Part shown: positions 18,659 to 27,337 of the stretch, piece after piece | Numbering within the stretch: the stretch's first letter is position 1 | Layout of the letters: every line of letters starts with the position of its first letter | Assembly: GCA_025559845.1 (NCBI GenBank) | Contig: CP048469.1 | Coordinates: forward strand, 62,001 to 126,000 | Source: Agrobacterium tumefaciens | GTDB lineage: Bacteria > Pseudomonadota > Alphaproteobacteria > Rhizobiales > Rhizobiaceae | Reading direction: 5' to 3' | Length of the DNA stretch: 64,000 bases | Translations under genes and position numbers: made by a program | Notes under the pieces: model-generated | The model's database searches: none | Seen by the model: only the letters and a program-made list of their open reading frames with translations | What the model was told of the DNA's origin: nothing

Positions 18659-20860
18659 TTGGGGCATGTCTTGAAAAATTTGAACGTGGCGTTTTTGAGC
18701 CGCCTGGCAACAGGCTCGGCAATCGCAATTTGCATGCTGCCTCTGTCGGCGAATGCGCAGGACACAACTGTTCTGCAGCAGATTACCGTTGAGGGGCAGG
18801 GAACGCAAAACGCCACGGGCCCGGTTAGAGGTTATGTTGCGAAAAAAACCGCGACTGGTTCCAAAACCGATACGGACACCAAGGACATACCGCAGTCTGT
18901 CTCGGTTGTCGGACGCGAGGAGATGAACAATCGCGGCGTCGTCACCAAGGTCGACGAGGTGCTGCGCTACACGCCTGGCGTCACGGCCGAGCCGTTCGGT
19001 ACCGATCCCGATACGGACTGGTTCTATATCCGCGGTTTTCAGGCAACTCAGACTGGCGTCTTCCTGGATGGCCTGAACCTGTTCAGCTACGGTTTCGGCG
19101 GCTTCCAGATGGATGCATATGGCCTGGAACGTGTCGAGGTTCTGAAGGGACCGGCTTCTGTCCTTTATGGCGGCGCGAACCCTGGCGGTATCGTGCAGAT
19201 GGTCAGCAAGCGTCCGCAGGACGAACCGATCCGCGAAACGGAAATCGGCATCAACAATTTCGGCAATGCCTTCTTTGGGTTCGATCTTGGCGACAAGGTC
19301 GATGAACAGGGTGTGTGGAAATATCGTGTGACCGGCAAAGTCTCTGGCGGCGACAACTACACCAATTATTCTGAAGATCTGCGCGGTTTCATCATGCCGC
19401 AGGTGACCTTCGAACCCGATGCGCAAACCAGCGCGACAGTCTATGGATATTTCTCGGCGCTCGATCAGACCCATGTTGGTAATGGCTTCCTGCCCTATGT
19501 CGGCACGGTTGTGGATGCGCCCTTCGGCAAGTTGAGCCGCGAAGCATTTTATGGCGAACCTGATCTCGACAACGGACGTGTTTATCAGTCGATGGTCGGT
19601 TACGAAGTCAGCCACGAGTTCGACAATGGCTGGAAGCTGAGCCAGAACGCGCGTTATGGGCATCTCTACAAGCGTGAAACCGGACCCTACACAGGCGGCT
19701 GGGCGAATGCGGATGCGAACGGTCAGCCGATCCTTGACGCAACCACCGGCGACTACATGCTGACGCGCTTCGGTTATGACGGTCTTTCCAAGGTGGACAG
19801 CTTCGGCATCGATAACCGTGCCGAACGCGAGTTTGACACCGGTGCGATCAGCCATTCGCTGCTTCTCGGTCTCGACTACAAATATTACAAGCTCGATCAG
19901 GTGCAGAAGTGCTGCGGGTCCAATCCGATCGGTGCGCTCAATCCTATCTACGGCTCAACACAGGGCACGAACTTTACCTACGCCGACAATGTCGTGACGC
20001 AGCAGCAGATCGGTATCTATGCGCAGGACCAGTTACGTTTCGGCGATGGTTGGCTGGTAACCTTGAACGGTCGATATGACTACGTCGATACGGAACTCAA
20101 CAATCGTCTGCCGTCCGGCGTGTCGCGCCGTTCCAATGATGACGCCCTGAGCGGTCGTGCTGGTCTTGCTTATGAGTTCGACAATGGGCTGACACCCTAT
20201 GTCTCGGCAGCGACATTCTTCAATCCGCTGATCGACACGCTGGCCGACGGTAGCGCCGCAGTGCCGGAAGAGGGGCACCAGTTCGAGGCCGGTTTGAAAT
20301 ACGAGCCCACCTTCTTTGATGGCAGCATCACCGCTTCCGTGTTCAAGCTGGTCAAGCAGAATGCCATCGTGTCTTACACAGCCGGCGGTATCACCACCAG
20401 CGGCCAGTTCGGCGAGGTGGAATCCACCGGCTTCGAGCTGGAAGCGAAGGCCAATCTGAATGAGAACTGGAAGGCGATTGCGTCCTATTCTTATACGGAC
20501 CTCGACATTGCCAAGGATGCCAACCCCAACCTGATCGGCAAATCGCCTTGGATCGTGCCGAACCATGCGGCGTCGCTGTGGCTGGACTACGCCTTCACCA
20601 ACGATGCGCTGCAGGGTCTCAGCATTGGTGGTGGCGTGCGTTATCAGGGCAAGTCCTGGGCTGACGCGGAAAATACGCTGCGTGTTCCCGATGCGGCTGT
20701 TTTCGATGCGGCTATCCGTTACGAAAAGAATGACTGGACCGCATCCGTCAACGTGTCGAACCTGTTTGACAAAGAATACGTCAAGAGCTGCGGCGGGGCT
20801 TCCGTTTGCGGTTGGGGTGACAGCCGGACGATCACCTTCAAGCTGTCGAAGAAGTGGTAA
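18659..20860 (+). CDS. TonB-dependent siderophore receptor
   Basis: Outer-membrane receptor of about 733 residues, related to ferrichrome/ferrioxamine receptors (FhuA/FoxA). The N terminus has a signal peptide ending near SANAQ, a TonB-box-like TVLQQITVEG, and the plug motif KDIPQSVSVVGREEM. The C terminus ends in an aromatic residue (KKW) after DSRTITFKL, as needed for beta-barrel assembly. NLFDKEYVKSCGGASVCGWG near the end contains a cysteine pair common in this group. The start codon is unclear: TTG at 18659 or 18671 fits the signal peptide, and no suitable ATG exists. Neighbouring iron genes support an iron-siderophore role. Confidence 0.9.
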   Translation: MGHVLKNLNVAFLSRLATGSAIAICMLPLSANAQDTTVLQQITVEGQGTQNATGPVRGYVAKKTATGSKTDTDTKDIPQSVSVVGREEMNNRGVVTKVDEVLRYTPGVTAEPFGTDPDTDWFYIRGFQATQTGVFLDGLNLFSYGFGGFQMDAYGLERVEVLKGPASVLYGGANPGGIVQMVSKRPQDEPIRETEIGINNFGNAFFGFDLGDKVDEQGVWKYRVTGKVSGGDNYTNYSEDLRGFIMPQVTFEPDAQTSATVYGYFSALDQTHVGNGFLPYVGTVVDAPFGKLSREAFYGEPDLDNGRVYQSMVGYEVSHEFDNGWKLSQNARYGHLYKRETGPYTGGWANADANGQPILDATTGDYMLTRFGYDGLSKVDSFGIDNRAEREFDTGAISHSLLLGLDYKYYKLDQVQKCCGSNPIGALNPIYGSTQGTNFTYADNVVTQQQIGIYAQDQLRFGDGWLVTLNGRYDYVDTELNNRLPSGVSRRSNDDALSGRAGLAYEFDNGLTPYVSAATFFNPLIDTLADGSAAVPEEGHQFEAGLKYEPTFFDGSITASVFKLVKQNAIVSYTAGGITTSGQFGEVESTGFELEAKANLNENWKAIASYSYTDLDIAKDANPNLIGKSPWIVPNHAASLWLDYAFTNDALQGLSIGGGVRYQGKSWADAENTLRVPDAAVFDAAIRYEKNDWTASVNVSNLFDKEYVKSCGGASVCGWGDSRTITFKLSKKW

Positions 20861-20906
20861 GCTAGAGCCGACCGCGCTTTGATTACCAACTCTTCATTTG
20901 AGTTTG

Positions 20907-20963
20907 CCTTCCCGGGCCCATAAAAGATGACTGTAAAAGTCTTGTTGAAATATCCCGGGAAGG
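20907..20963 (+). promoter_or_regulatory. Long-range hairpin covering the DUF2218 ribosome binding site
   Basis: CCTTCCCGGG (20907-20916) is perfectly complementary to CCCGGGAAGG (20954-20963). The right arm includes the GGGAAGG ribosome binding site, 9 bases before ATG 20973. In RNA the stem would hide that site. A smaller GACT/AGTC stem lies in the loop. Confidence 0.5.
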
Positions 20964-20972
20964 AAACGCTTC

Positions 20973-21254
20973 ATGCTGGAAGCCAGAGCCGAATTGAAAA
21001 CCGAAAGCGGCAGCAAATATCTTGTGCAACTGTTCAAGCATTTCGCTCACAAGATCGAGGTGACCTATAACGAGGCACATGGTGAGTGCCAGTTTGACTT
21101 CGGTGCGGCAAAACTGGATGCAGAGCCTGAAAAATTGATGATCTTCGTTTCCGCACCCGATGCCGAGAAACTGGACCGCGCGAAATCGGTTGTCGAAAGT
21201 CACCTGCTTCGGTTCGCGTTTCGTGAGAAGGTCGAAAGCCTGAGCTGGCAGTAA
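20973..21254 (+). CDS. DUF2218 family protein
   Basis: 93 residues, cytoplasmic, one-domain protein matching DUF2218: N-terminal ARAELKTESGSKYLVQLFKH, a central ECQFDFG strand, and a helical C terminus. Members of this family are often found beside siderophore receptor and iron-reductase genes, as here, but the biochemical role is not established. The start is supported by GGGAAGG. It lies between the TonB receptor and an AraC regulator that may control both. Confidence 0.85.
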   Translation: MLEARAELKTESGSKYLVQLFKHFAHKIEVTYNEAHGECQFDFGAAKLDAEPEKLMIFVSAPDAEKLDRAKSVVESHLLRFAFREKVESLSWQ

Positions 21255-21297
21255 AAACTGCAAAAGGCGGCTGCTGTTGCGGTCGCAACTTTTTGCC

Positions 21298-21332
21298 GCT
21301 ATAAACATGAATATTGAACTCATGTTTATAGC
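21298..21332. promoter_or_regulatory. Perfect 13-bp inverted repeat before the AraC gene
   Basis: GCTATAAACATGA (21298-21310), 9-base spacer, TCATGTTTATAGC (21320-21332). There is no T run after it, so it looks like a protein-binding operator rather than a terminator. It ends 31 bases before the preferred regulator start at 21364, suggesting autoregulation. Confidence 0.6.
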
Positions 21333-21363
21333 GCGTAATCGCGCCTGTCGGGATAGAGACGCG

Positions 21364-22245
21364 ATGGCATTCCGCGTTCGCATGGAAAATGAAATCGAGG
21401 GTTTTGCCGTTGTCGGCGGGCCGCGCTCGCGCATGTGGAACGGTATTGTCGCCGATCTCTGGGACGTTCGCTGCGCACCCCGCGCAGGCGGTCGTTATGT
21501 TGGCAAAGACCCGCGCTTCGTTTTCTTGCTGGATATGAATGGGAAGGACGACAGCCGGTTCATGATGAACCGCTGCCGCCGTGACAGCTATACGGCGTCA
21601 CACGCCAACAGGATTTCTTTCGTTCCTGCCGATGTGGACGTCTATGGGGAGCTGAAGGACGTTTCCTTTGTGCGCCATCTCGATCTGCATTTCGATGCCG
21701 GATTGCTGGGGACGCGATTGTCCCAAGGGTTTGACCCGGAGGCGCTGCTCGATCCGCACCTGATGTTCGAAGACGAGCGCTTGCTGACGCTCGCCCGGCT
21801 TATCGCGGCCGAGTGTGACAATCCCGATCCGTTGCATGATCTCTACGGCGAAAGCCTGGTGTTGGCCCTGTTGACGGATTTTCTCAAGGTGAAACGCGAA
21901 CCTGCCAGAAAGCGCAGCAAACTCGCTGCCTGGCAGCTCAGGGCCGCCACCGATCATATTCGCGAAAACTGCCTTCGCTCCATTCGTCTTGAGGAACTGG
22001 CGGAACTGACCAACCTGTCACAATCGCATTTCAGCCACGCCTTCAAGGCATCGACCGGCTTGCCGCCGCACCAGTGGCAAATGCAGGCGCGTATCGATCG
22101 TGTCAAAGAGTTGATGGCAAAGGCGGAGATGCCGCTGACCGACATCGCCGTTGTCGCGGGGTTCGCGGATCAAGCGCATTTTTCACGCGTATTCCGCAAG
22201 ATGGTTGGCGTTTCCCCATCAGCCTGGCAGCGAAGCCGCCAGTAG
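21364..22245 (+). CDS. AraC-family transcriptional regulator
   Basis: About 293 residues with a C-terminal double helix-turn-helix DNA-binding domain (LEELAELTNLSQSHFSHAFK and LTDIAVVAGFADQAHFSRVF, then SPSAWQ). The N-terminal 180 residues are an effector domain without a recognised family. Start ATG 21364 is preferred because GGGATAGAG precedes it; ATG 21307 lies inside a perfect inverted repeat. The position after a siderophore receptor and DUF2218 gene suggests it controls iron uptake in response to a siderophore, as PchR-type regulators do; this is inference. Confidence 0.85.
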   Translation: MAFRVRMENEIEGFAVVGGPRSRMWNGIVADLWDVRCAPRAGGRYVGKDPRFVFLLDMNGKDDSRFMMNRCRRDSYTASHANRISFVPADVDVYGELKDVSFVRHLDLHFDAGLLGTRLSQGFDPEALLDPHLMFEDERLLTLARLIAAECDNPDPLHDLYGESLVLALLTDFLKVKREPARKRSKLAAWQLRAATDHIRENCLRSIRLEELAELTNLSQSHFSHAFKASTGLPPHQWQMQARIDRVKELMAKAEMPLTDIAVVAGFADQAHFSRVFRKMVGVSPSAWQRSRQ

Positions 22246-22333
22246 GCGCCGATAAAAAAAGCCGGAACGATTTCCGGACACATGGGTTTACCAGACGTGA
22301 CACCAGAGAGGAAAAATCGAAAGGAGTTACGTC

Positions 22334-22726
22334 ATGTTGCATAACGAACCCCGCGCCGGACAGGACCCCTATGTCAAGGATACGCCGAGCCTTATCGCGA
22401 GCGATAAGGTGGAAGGCACCCGCGTTTACGGTGCCGACGGCAAACATATCGGTTCCATTCAGCGCGTCATTCTCGAAAAGCATGGCGGGCGCGTCGCTTA
22501 CGCGGTCCTCAGCTTCGGTGGCTTCCTGGGAATTGGCGATGACTACTATCCGCTCCCGTGGGAAAAGCTCCACTACGATGAAGAGCTTGATGGCTACCGC
22601 ATCGATCTGACCAAAGAGCAGATTGAAAACGCACCGCATTTTGCTGAGCTCGACGATGCAGCGCTTCTGAATGCCAAGGACCGTAAGGTCTACGACTACT
22701 ACGGCGTTTCGCCATACTGGATGTAG
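22334..22726 (+). CDS. PRC-barrel domain protein
   Basis: 130 residues. The PRC-barrel fold is seen in SDKVEGTRVYGADGKHIGSIQ followed by GRVAYAVLSFGGFLGIGDD and YPLPWEKLHYD. Such single-domain proteins are common in rhizobia and often stress-linked, with unknown biochemical role. AAAGGAGTT precedes the ATG, a strong ribosome binding site. It stands alone and is followed by a strong terminator. Confidence 0.88.
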   Translation: MLHNEPRAGQDPYVKDTPSLIASDKVEGTRVYGADGKHIGSIQRVILEKHGGRVAYAVLSFGGFLGIGDDYYPLPWEKLHYDEELDGYRIDLTKEQIENAPHFAELDDAALLNAKDRKVYDYYGVSPYWM

Positions 22727-22756
22727 TGGTTACGGCAGATCGTCGGATACATGAAG

Positions 22757-22782
22757 AAAACGGCCCGAATGGGCCGTTTTTT
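22757..22782 (+). terminator. Terminator of the PRC-barrel gene
   Basis: AAAACGGCCC (22757-22766), loop GAAT, GGGCCGTTTT (22771-22780), then further T. The arms are symmetrical, so it may also serve the convergent DUF982 gene. Confidence 0.9.
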
Positions 22783-22798
22783 ATGGGTTGTCTTCTCA

Positions 22799-23041
22799 TC
22801 AATGGGTCTTGTTTTGAACTTCAGACACCGCATCGGTGAAACATCTGCGGGCTTCCTCTGGAGACTTGCGTCCATCGAGCGCAGCTCTGCAGGCGCTTCG
22901 CGCTTTTACGAAGCTGAGCCCGCGTGTATTCGGCCAGCGCTCCGTCAGTAGTGCCAGTGCTTCCAGCGGACCAACAACCGTATTCTTGCCGCAAGCCTCA
23001 AGGTTGACTTCAACGGGTTCTGTCCATCTTTCGTTCTTCAT
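22799..23041 (-). CDS. DUF982 family small protein
   Basis: 80 residues from ATG 23041, which follows GGGAGGTGCACG; nine extra upstream codons lack a site. The pattern EALALLTERWP, then ARSACRAALDGRKSPEEARRCFTDAV matches DUF982, a family expanded in Rhizobiaceae with no known function. Convergent with the PRC-barrel gene. Confidence 0.82.
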   Translation of the reverse strand: MKNERWTEPVEVNLEACGKNTVVGPLEALALLTERWPNTRGLSFVKARSACRAALDGRKSPEEARRCFTDAVSEVQNKTH

Positions 23042-23164
23042 CGTGCACCTCCCAGAGCAACGCGACACCGAAATTCATTCACAGCAACCAAAAAAGGGAA
23101 CGCCGCCTTCAAGCGGGCTCCTCTTTTTAAGAATATTCGCAACTGCGCGAATTGACAACGATGT

Positions 23165-23239
23165 CTAGCGAAATCCGAAAAACGACAATATCGCCAGCAC
23201 GATGACGACGAGACCGACGATGTAAATGATCTGGTTCAT
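23165..23239 (-). CDS. Very small membrane protein (24 residues)
   Basis: A 24-residue single-span peptide beginning MNQIIYIV and ending SFFGFR, nearly all hydrophobic (VGLVVIVLAIL core). ATG 23239 is preceded by GGGAGATACGCC, a good ribosome binding site. It lies next to a Pmp3 gene of the same strand. The function is unknown. Confidence 0.7.
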   Translation of the reverse strand: MNQIIYIVGLVVIVLAILSFFGFR

Positions 23240-23357
23240 GGCGTATCTCCCTTGATGCTGACTAGTAACGTGCAGGATCAAAGGATGTTCCCGGAAAGGC
23301 ATAAGTCATCACTTTCTCGCGCAGGGGAACGCGAGAAAGAGAGAGGCAGTTAAATGC

Positions 23358-23516
23358 TCATTTTCTCAGGATCACCCAGATCGCGTGGATGATGCCCGGC
23401 ACATAGCCGCAGATCGTCAGAAGAATGTTAATCCAGAAATGCACGCCAAGGCCCACCTGGAGAAAGACGCCAACGGGTGGCAGGAGAATGGCGATAAGAA
23501 TTCGAATAACGTCCAC
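23358..23516 (-). CDS. YqaE/Pmp3 family membrane protein
   Basis: 52 residues with two membrane segments and the family core LLPPVGVFLQVG, then INILLTICGYVPGIIHAIW. Pmp3-type proteins are linked to membrane potential and salt or cold stress. The start is GTG at 23516 with AAAGG upstream. Probably expressed with or near the 24-residue peptide downstream. Confidence 0.88.
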   Translation of the reverse strand: MDVIRILIAILLPPVGVFLQVGLGVHFWINILLTICGYVPGIIHAIWVILRK

Positions 23517-23636
23517 GATAAACCTTTCATGTGAGCGCGTTTAACGATCAACGCATGCAGGTCATATGTGGTTTCACAGGTCTGCGAAGCAATAACGCGT
23601 AACTTGAAACAATGGAATTCTGGGGGGAGGAAGAAA

Positions 23637-23712
23637 TGGTGCCGCTTACGTGACTCGAACACGTGACCCCATCATTACGAATGATGTGCTCTACCGACTG
23701 AGCTAAAGCGGC
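23637..23712 (-). tRNA. tRNA-Thr (anticodon CGT)
   Basis: 76 bases on the minus strand. Acceptor GCCGCTT (5' end at 23712) pairs with AAGCGGC; discriminator A and encoded CCA lie at 23637-23640. The D arm TAGCTCAGTCGGTAGAGC and T loop GTTCGAGTC are standard. Loop TTCGTAA gives anticodon CGT at 23677-23679. Confidence 0.96.
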
Positions 23713-23853
23713 CCGACTTGCAATCCGAAATGTCTCGGATCAGCGTCATGGCGGGCTGATACAGGCAATGCTTACGGATTTCAAGTCTTGAATGCACGAG
23801 TTTTGAAAAATCCGCAAAAGCCTTGCCTGTTCCGATGTTTAAATGGCGAGCTT

Positions 23854-24816
23854 TCAGGCTATCGCGCAAAGGCGCTGGCGGGCGGCATGGTATTCGCCGA
23901 CCAGTCGGTCAACGAGACCTGAGACGGGTTCGATGGCCCTAACGGCGCCAATGCCCTGTCCCGCACCCCATATATCCTTCCAGGCCTTGGCGCCCCCAGT
24001 GGCCGTTTCGAAGTCCATTTTCGAGGGATCGGCTTCCGGCAGGTTGTCCGGGTCCATGCCCGCCGCGACGATCGAGGGTTTCAGATAGTTGCCGTGAACG
24101 CCCGTGAAGTAATTCGAATAAACGATGTCGTTGGCGTGGGCCTCGACGATTGCCTGTTTGTAGGCATCGGAAGCGCGCGCTTCCTGCGTGGCGATAAAGG
24201 GTGAGCCGATATAGGCCATATCTGCCCCCATCGCCTGCGCGGCGAGGATGGAGCCGCCGTTGGCGATCGCGCCGGCCAGCAACAATGGTCCGTCGAACCA
24301 GGTGCGGATTTCCTGCACAAGTGCGAAGGGCGAAAGCGTACCCGCATGCCCGCCAGCACCAGCCGCAACCGCAATCAGGCCGTCTGCACCTTTGCGAATG
24401 GCGGATCGGGCGTGCCGGTCATTGATGACATCATGCAGCACGATGCCACCATAAGAATGCACAGCCGCGTTGACCTCTGGCACTGCCCCAAGCGAGGAAA
24501 TCACGATAGGCACCTTGTATTTGACGCACAGACCGAGATCGTGCTCCAGACGCCGGTTCGACATGTGAACGATCTGATTGACCGCGAAGGGGGCTGCGGG
24601 TCGATCCGGATTGGCCTTGTTATGGGCAGCCAGTTCCTCGGTGATCATGGCCAGCCATTCGTCGAGCTGGCTTTCCGGCCGGGCATTGAGGGCCGGAAAC
24701 GCGCCGATGATACCCGCCTTGCATTGCGCCAGCGTCAGTTGCGGATGTGAAATGATGAAAAGCGGCGAGGCAATGACCGGAAGACGCAGATTGTCTTTCA
24801 GTACGGACGGTAACAT
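23854..24816 (-). CDS. Nitronate monooxygenase (NPD family, FMN dependent)
   Basis: 320 residues from ATG 24816, chosen because GGGAGG lies just before it; an ATG four codons upstream has no site. A TIM-barrel flavoprotein of the 2-nitropropane dioxygenase family: N-terminal LPVIASPLFIISHP, GIIGAFPALNARP, GADGLIAVAAGAGGHAGT (flavin phosphate region), and GADMAYIGSPFIATQEA. It oxidises nitronates and protects against them. The substrate in vivo is unknown; some relatives act on acyl-CoA-linked pathways, which would fit the upstream LiuR-like element. Confidence 0.88.
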   Translation of the reverse strand: MLPSVLKDNLRLPVIASPLFIISHPQLTLAQCKAGIIGAFPALNARPESQLDEWLAMITEELAAHNKANPDRPAAPFAVNQIVHMSNRRLEHDLGLCVKYKVPIVISSLGAVPEVNAAVHSYGGIVLHDVINDRHARSAIRKGADGLIAVAAGAGGHAGTLSPFALVQEIRTWFDGPLLLAGAIANGGSILAAQAMGADMAYIGSPFIATQEARASDAYKQAIVEAHANDIVYSNYFTGVHGNYLKPSIVAAGMDPDNLPEADPSKMDFETATGGAKAWKDIWGAGQGIGAVRAIEPVSGLVDRLVGEYHAARQRLCAIA

Positions 24817-24831
24817 ATTTCCTCCCATGAA

Positions 24832-24851
24832 TTACGTTTACGCGCACGTAA
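24832..24851. promoter_or_regulatory. Operator candidate before the nitronate monooxygenase gene
   Basis: Inverted repeat TTACGT / ACGTAA with an 8-base spacer, including TTACGTTTACG. It shares the ACGT-spaced design of the element before fadD and lies about 16 bases upstream of the chosen start, where a repressor would block transcription. Confidence 0.45.
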
Positions 24852-25071
24852 GCATTATCGCGCTCGATCAGGGAATGAAAGCGAAAACACAAACGGCATG
24901 GTGATTGTCGAACATCTGCGGTCACCACGCCACAATGAACGGTTTTTCCCATTCCCTTTCGACCTTTATCCCAAAGGGTGCTTGCGGATGCGACACTTAG
25001 ACGTTACCGAATCCTGAATAGAATGGCGCAATGCCGCAAATTTTTGCAAGGCAGCAGAACAAGGATCGGGC

Positions 25072-26205
25072 GTGAGCGGACTCGAAACGGCAATCAGAAA
25101 TGCTCTGGAGAAATCGGACAGATCGAACGCCGAAGTTCGTGCGCGGATTTATCAGTCCTCAAGGCAGGCACTTGAGGCAGGTTTGCGCAAGCAGGGCATA
25201 GACGACCCGCAGGTGGTAGCCCAGCAGCGCCAGCGCCTGGAAACGCTTATCCATGTGATCGAAAACGAAGAGCGCAATCGCCTTCTCGATGCTGTTGAAC
25301 GGCAATTGAAGCCTCAGCCGCATGATCATGATAATGCAGCGCATGCCAAGCCGGCCGATCAAGAGCAGCACGACGAGATTTCGGTTGAGCCGGAACTGCG
25401 CGGCGAAACGCGGGATGCCACACCTGTTGCTCCGCATGCGGAGACGCTCCGGGCGGAACCGCGAACGGCAGCATCTCCGGTGAAAAACACGCGCAAGGGC
25501 GATGGTTCGCTTGCCTTTCGGCCAGAGGGTGCTGTACCGCGCAAGAAACGGCGTGGATTTTTTACGAAATTTTTCGTGATGGTGACGCTCCTTGCCTTTG
25601 TCGGCATGGGCGCGTGGTGGGTATATTCTTCCGGTCTGCTGTTGTCGCCGGAGCAGCGGGATACGAGTGTGCCCAACCCGCCGGCAGAAGTTCAGTCGGA
25701 AGATTTTACCGGCACGGAACCGGCGCCAAGTCTTTCCGCGGGTCGTGGTTTTTCAGATGACTGGGTTGAATTGTTCAACGCAGAGCGCGGTGCTGCCGGC
25801 ATTCAGGCAGGCAGCAGGGCCGGTATCGAAAGTATCGCCACGCCTGCAGGCAAGGCGGTACGCGTGACATCCAGATCCACGTCGCAGGACGGCAGTGTCA
25901 GCGTCGAGGTTCCAGTCGAGGTGCTGAGAGATATGGCGGGCAAGTCCTCGACTATATCGATCACCATGCAATCGTCCACCGACCGGCAGACCCAGGTCTC
26001 CATTGTTTGCGATTTCGCAACCTTGGGCGATTGTTCGCGTCACCGCTTCACGGCAACGGCAGAGCGGGCCGACATGCTGTTGAATGCGACCTTCGAACGG
26101 TCTCTGGCCCCCAACGCACCGGGACGTATCTTCATCAACAGCGACATCGACGGCAATGGCCGGTCGATCAACGTCTACTCGGTCCGTATTCTGCCAGGTC
26201 AATAA
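25072..26205 (+). CDS. Conserved hypothetical membrane protein
   Basis: 377 residues, not assigned to a function. Residues 1-85 are helical and charged (KSDRSNAEVRARIYQSSRQA), about 86-160 are low-complexity and acidic, and a single membrane span follows positively charged RKKRRGFFTKF (core VMVTLLAFVGMGAWWVY at about 168-184). The remaining 190 residues are predicted to lie outside and contain strand-rich sequence with FNAERG, a C-terminal SIVCDFATLGDC cysteine pair, and GRIFINSDIDGNGRS. This topology (cytoplasmic head, one span, beta domain) is seen in rhizobial hypothetical proteins. The start is GTG 25072. Confidence 0.75.
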   Translation: MSGLETAIRNALEKSDRSNAEVRARIYQSSRQALEAGLRKQGIDDPQVVAQQRQRLETLIHVIENEERNRLLDAVERQLKPQPHDHDNAAHAKPADQEQHDEISVEPELRGETRDATPVAPHAETLRAEPRTAASPVKNTRKGDGSLAFRPEGAVPRKKRRGFFTKFFVMVTLLAFVGMGAWWVYSSGLLLSPEQRDTSVPNPPAEVQSEDFTGTEPAPSLSAGRGFSDDWVELFNAERGAAGIQAGSRAGIESIATPAGKAVRVTSRSTSQDGSVSVEVPVEVLRDMAGKSSTISITMQSSTDRQTQVSIVCDFATLGDCSRHRFTATAERADMLLNATFERSLAPNAPGRIFINSDIDGNGRSINVYSVRILPGQ

Positions 26206-26211
26206 GAGAAA

Positions 26212-26227
26212 AGCGCCGAACGGCGCT
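26212..26227 (+). terminator. Terminator after the membrane protein gene
   Basis: AGCGCCG/CGGCGCT hairpin with a two-base loop followed by CTTTCGCTTT. Near-symmetrical, so it may serve ppk2 from the other side. Confidence 0.7.
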
Positions 26228-26247
26228 CTTTCGCTTTGCAAGCTTGG

Positions 26248-27129
26248 CTATTTCAGAAAGCCCGGTCCTGATCCGAGGATTTTGCCGTCGATCTCGCCGA
26301 TCGCTTTTTTATCTTTGCCGTCATAATCAAGCGCGCTCAGAATATGACGGATGAGATTGACGCGGGCCCGCCGTTTGTCGTTGGCCCGTACCACGGTCCA
26401 GGGCGCGACATCCGTGTGGGTCTTTTCCAGCATCTCGTCGCGTTTGGCCGTGTAATCATCCCATTTTGTCAGCGCGGCAATATCCATGTCTGACAGTTTC
26501 CAGCACTTCAGCGGGCTGTGCCGGCGATCATGAAAACGGTCGAGCTGTGTTTCGCGGCCGATGTCGAGCCAGAATTTGAACAGATAGATCCCCTCATGGG
26601 CGAGCATCTTTTCCATCCGTGGCGTTTCCTTCAGGAACCGCTTGTACTCATCCGGCGTGCAAAAGCCCATCACCGGTTCGACACCGGCGCGGTTGTACCA
26701 GGATCTGTCGAAGAGAACGAGTTCACCAGCCGTCGGGAAGTGCGAGATGTAACGCTGGAAGTACCATTGCCCACGTTCTGTTTCCGTGGGTTTTGGCAGC
26801 GCAACCACGCGCGCATAGCGCGGATTGAGGTAGGAGCGGGTGGCGAAGATCGCCCCGCCTTTTCCGGCCGCATCACGTCCTTCAAAAACGGAGAGAATGC
26901 GTTTGCCGGTCGCCTGTAACCAGAACTGAACCTTGACGAGTTCTATCTGTAGCGCTTCGAGCGTCTCATCGTATTCGTCCTGCTTCATCTTCTTGTCGTA
27001 AGGGAAGCCGCCAGATGAAAGCTTTTTGCTCTCCACCCAATCCGGGAGGACGGGATTGTCGATATCGAAGACGCGTGTCTTTCCGTCAATCGTCAGTTCG
27101 ACCGACCGATCTTTCACTTCTGTTCCCAT
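26248..27129 (-). CDS. ppk2: Polyphosphate kinase 2
   Basis: 293 residues from ATG 27129 (GGGAGC upstream). PPK2 transfers phosphate between polyphosphate and nucleoside diphosphates. Hallmarks are the Walker A-like [11 protein letters not shown], the lid region [19 protein letters not shown], Walker B-like [13 protein letters not shown] and [19 protein letters not shown]. It sits divergently beside phoR and the phosphate regulon, tying polyphosphate metabolism to phosphate sensing. The 139-base shared region holds a good Pho box at 27272-27289. Confidence 0.93.
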   Translation of the reverse strand: MGTEVKDRSVELTIDGKTRVFDIDNPVLPDWVESKKLSSGGFPYDKKMKQDEYDETLEALQIELVKVQFWLQATGKRILSVFEGRDAAGKGGAIFATRSYLNPRYARVVALPKPTETERGQWYFQRYISHFPTAGELVLFDRSWYNRAGVEPVMGFCTPDEYKRFLKETPRMEKMLAHEGIYLFKFWLDIGRETQLDRFHDRRHSPLKCWKLSDMDIAALTKWDDYTAKRDEMLEKTHTDVAPWTVVRANDKRRARVNLIRHILSALDYDGKDKKAIGEIDGKILGSGPGFLK

Positions 27130-27271
27130 GCTCGCTCCCTTCATCGCACTATGAATGCTTTGTCCGGCAATGAGTTCACATTCGCACACGGAATTCAAGC
27201 GCGGGGAGCGGGATATGTTGCCGGCTTAATTTCGTGGATATAGGCTGTGAAACACGTGTCGTGATGAATAT

Positions 27272-27289
27272 CTGTCATAAAGCTGGCAT
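27272..27289 (+). promoter_or_regulatory. Pho box (PhoB binding site) before phoR
   Basis: CTGTCAT (27272-27278), AAAG, CTGGCAT (27283-27289): two 7-bp direct repeats with the 11-bp period of the Pho box, one mismatch in the second repeat. It lies 48 bases before phoR and points along the phoR-pst-phoUB genes. Confidence 0.75.
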
Positions 27290-27337
27290 ATGAGATTTCG
27301 ATTGCGTCGTTGAGCGAGAATCGGAAAGCAGGCGAAA

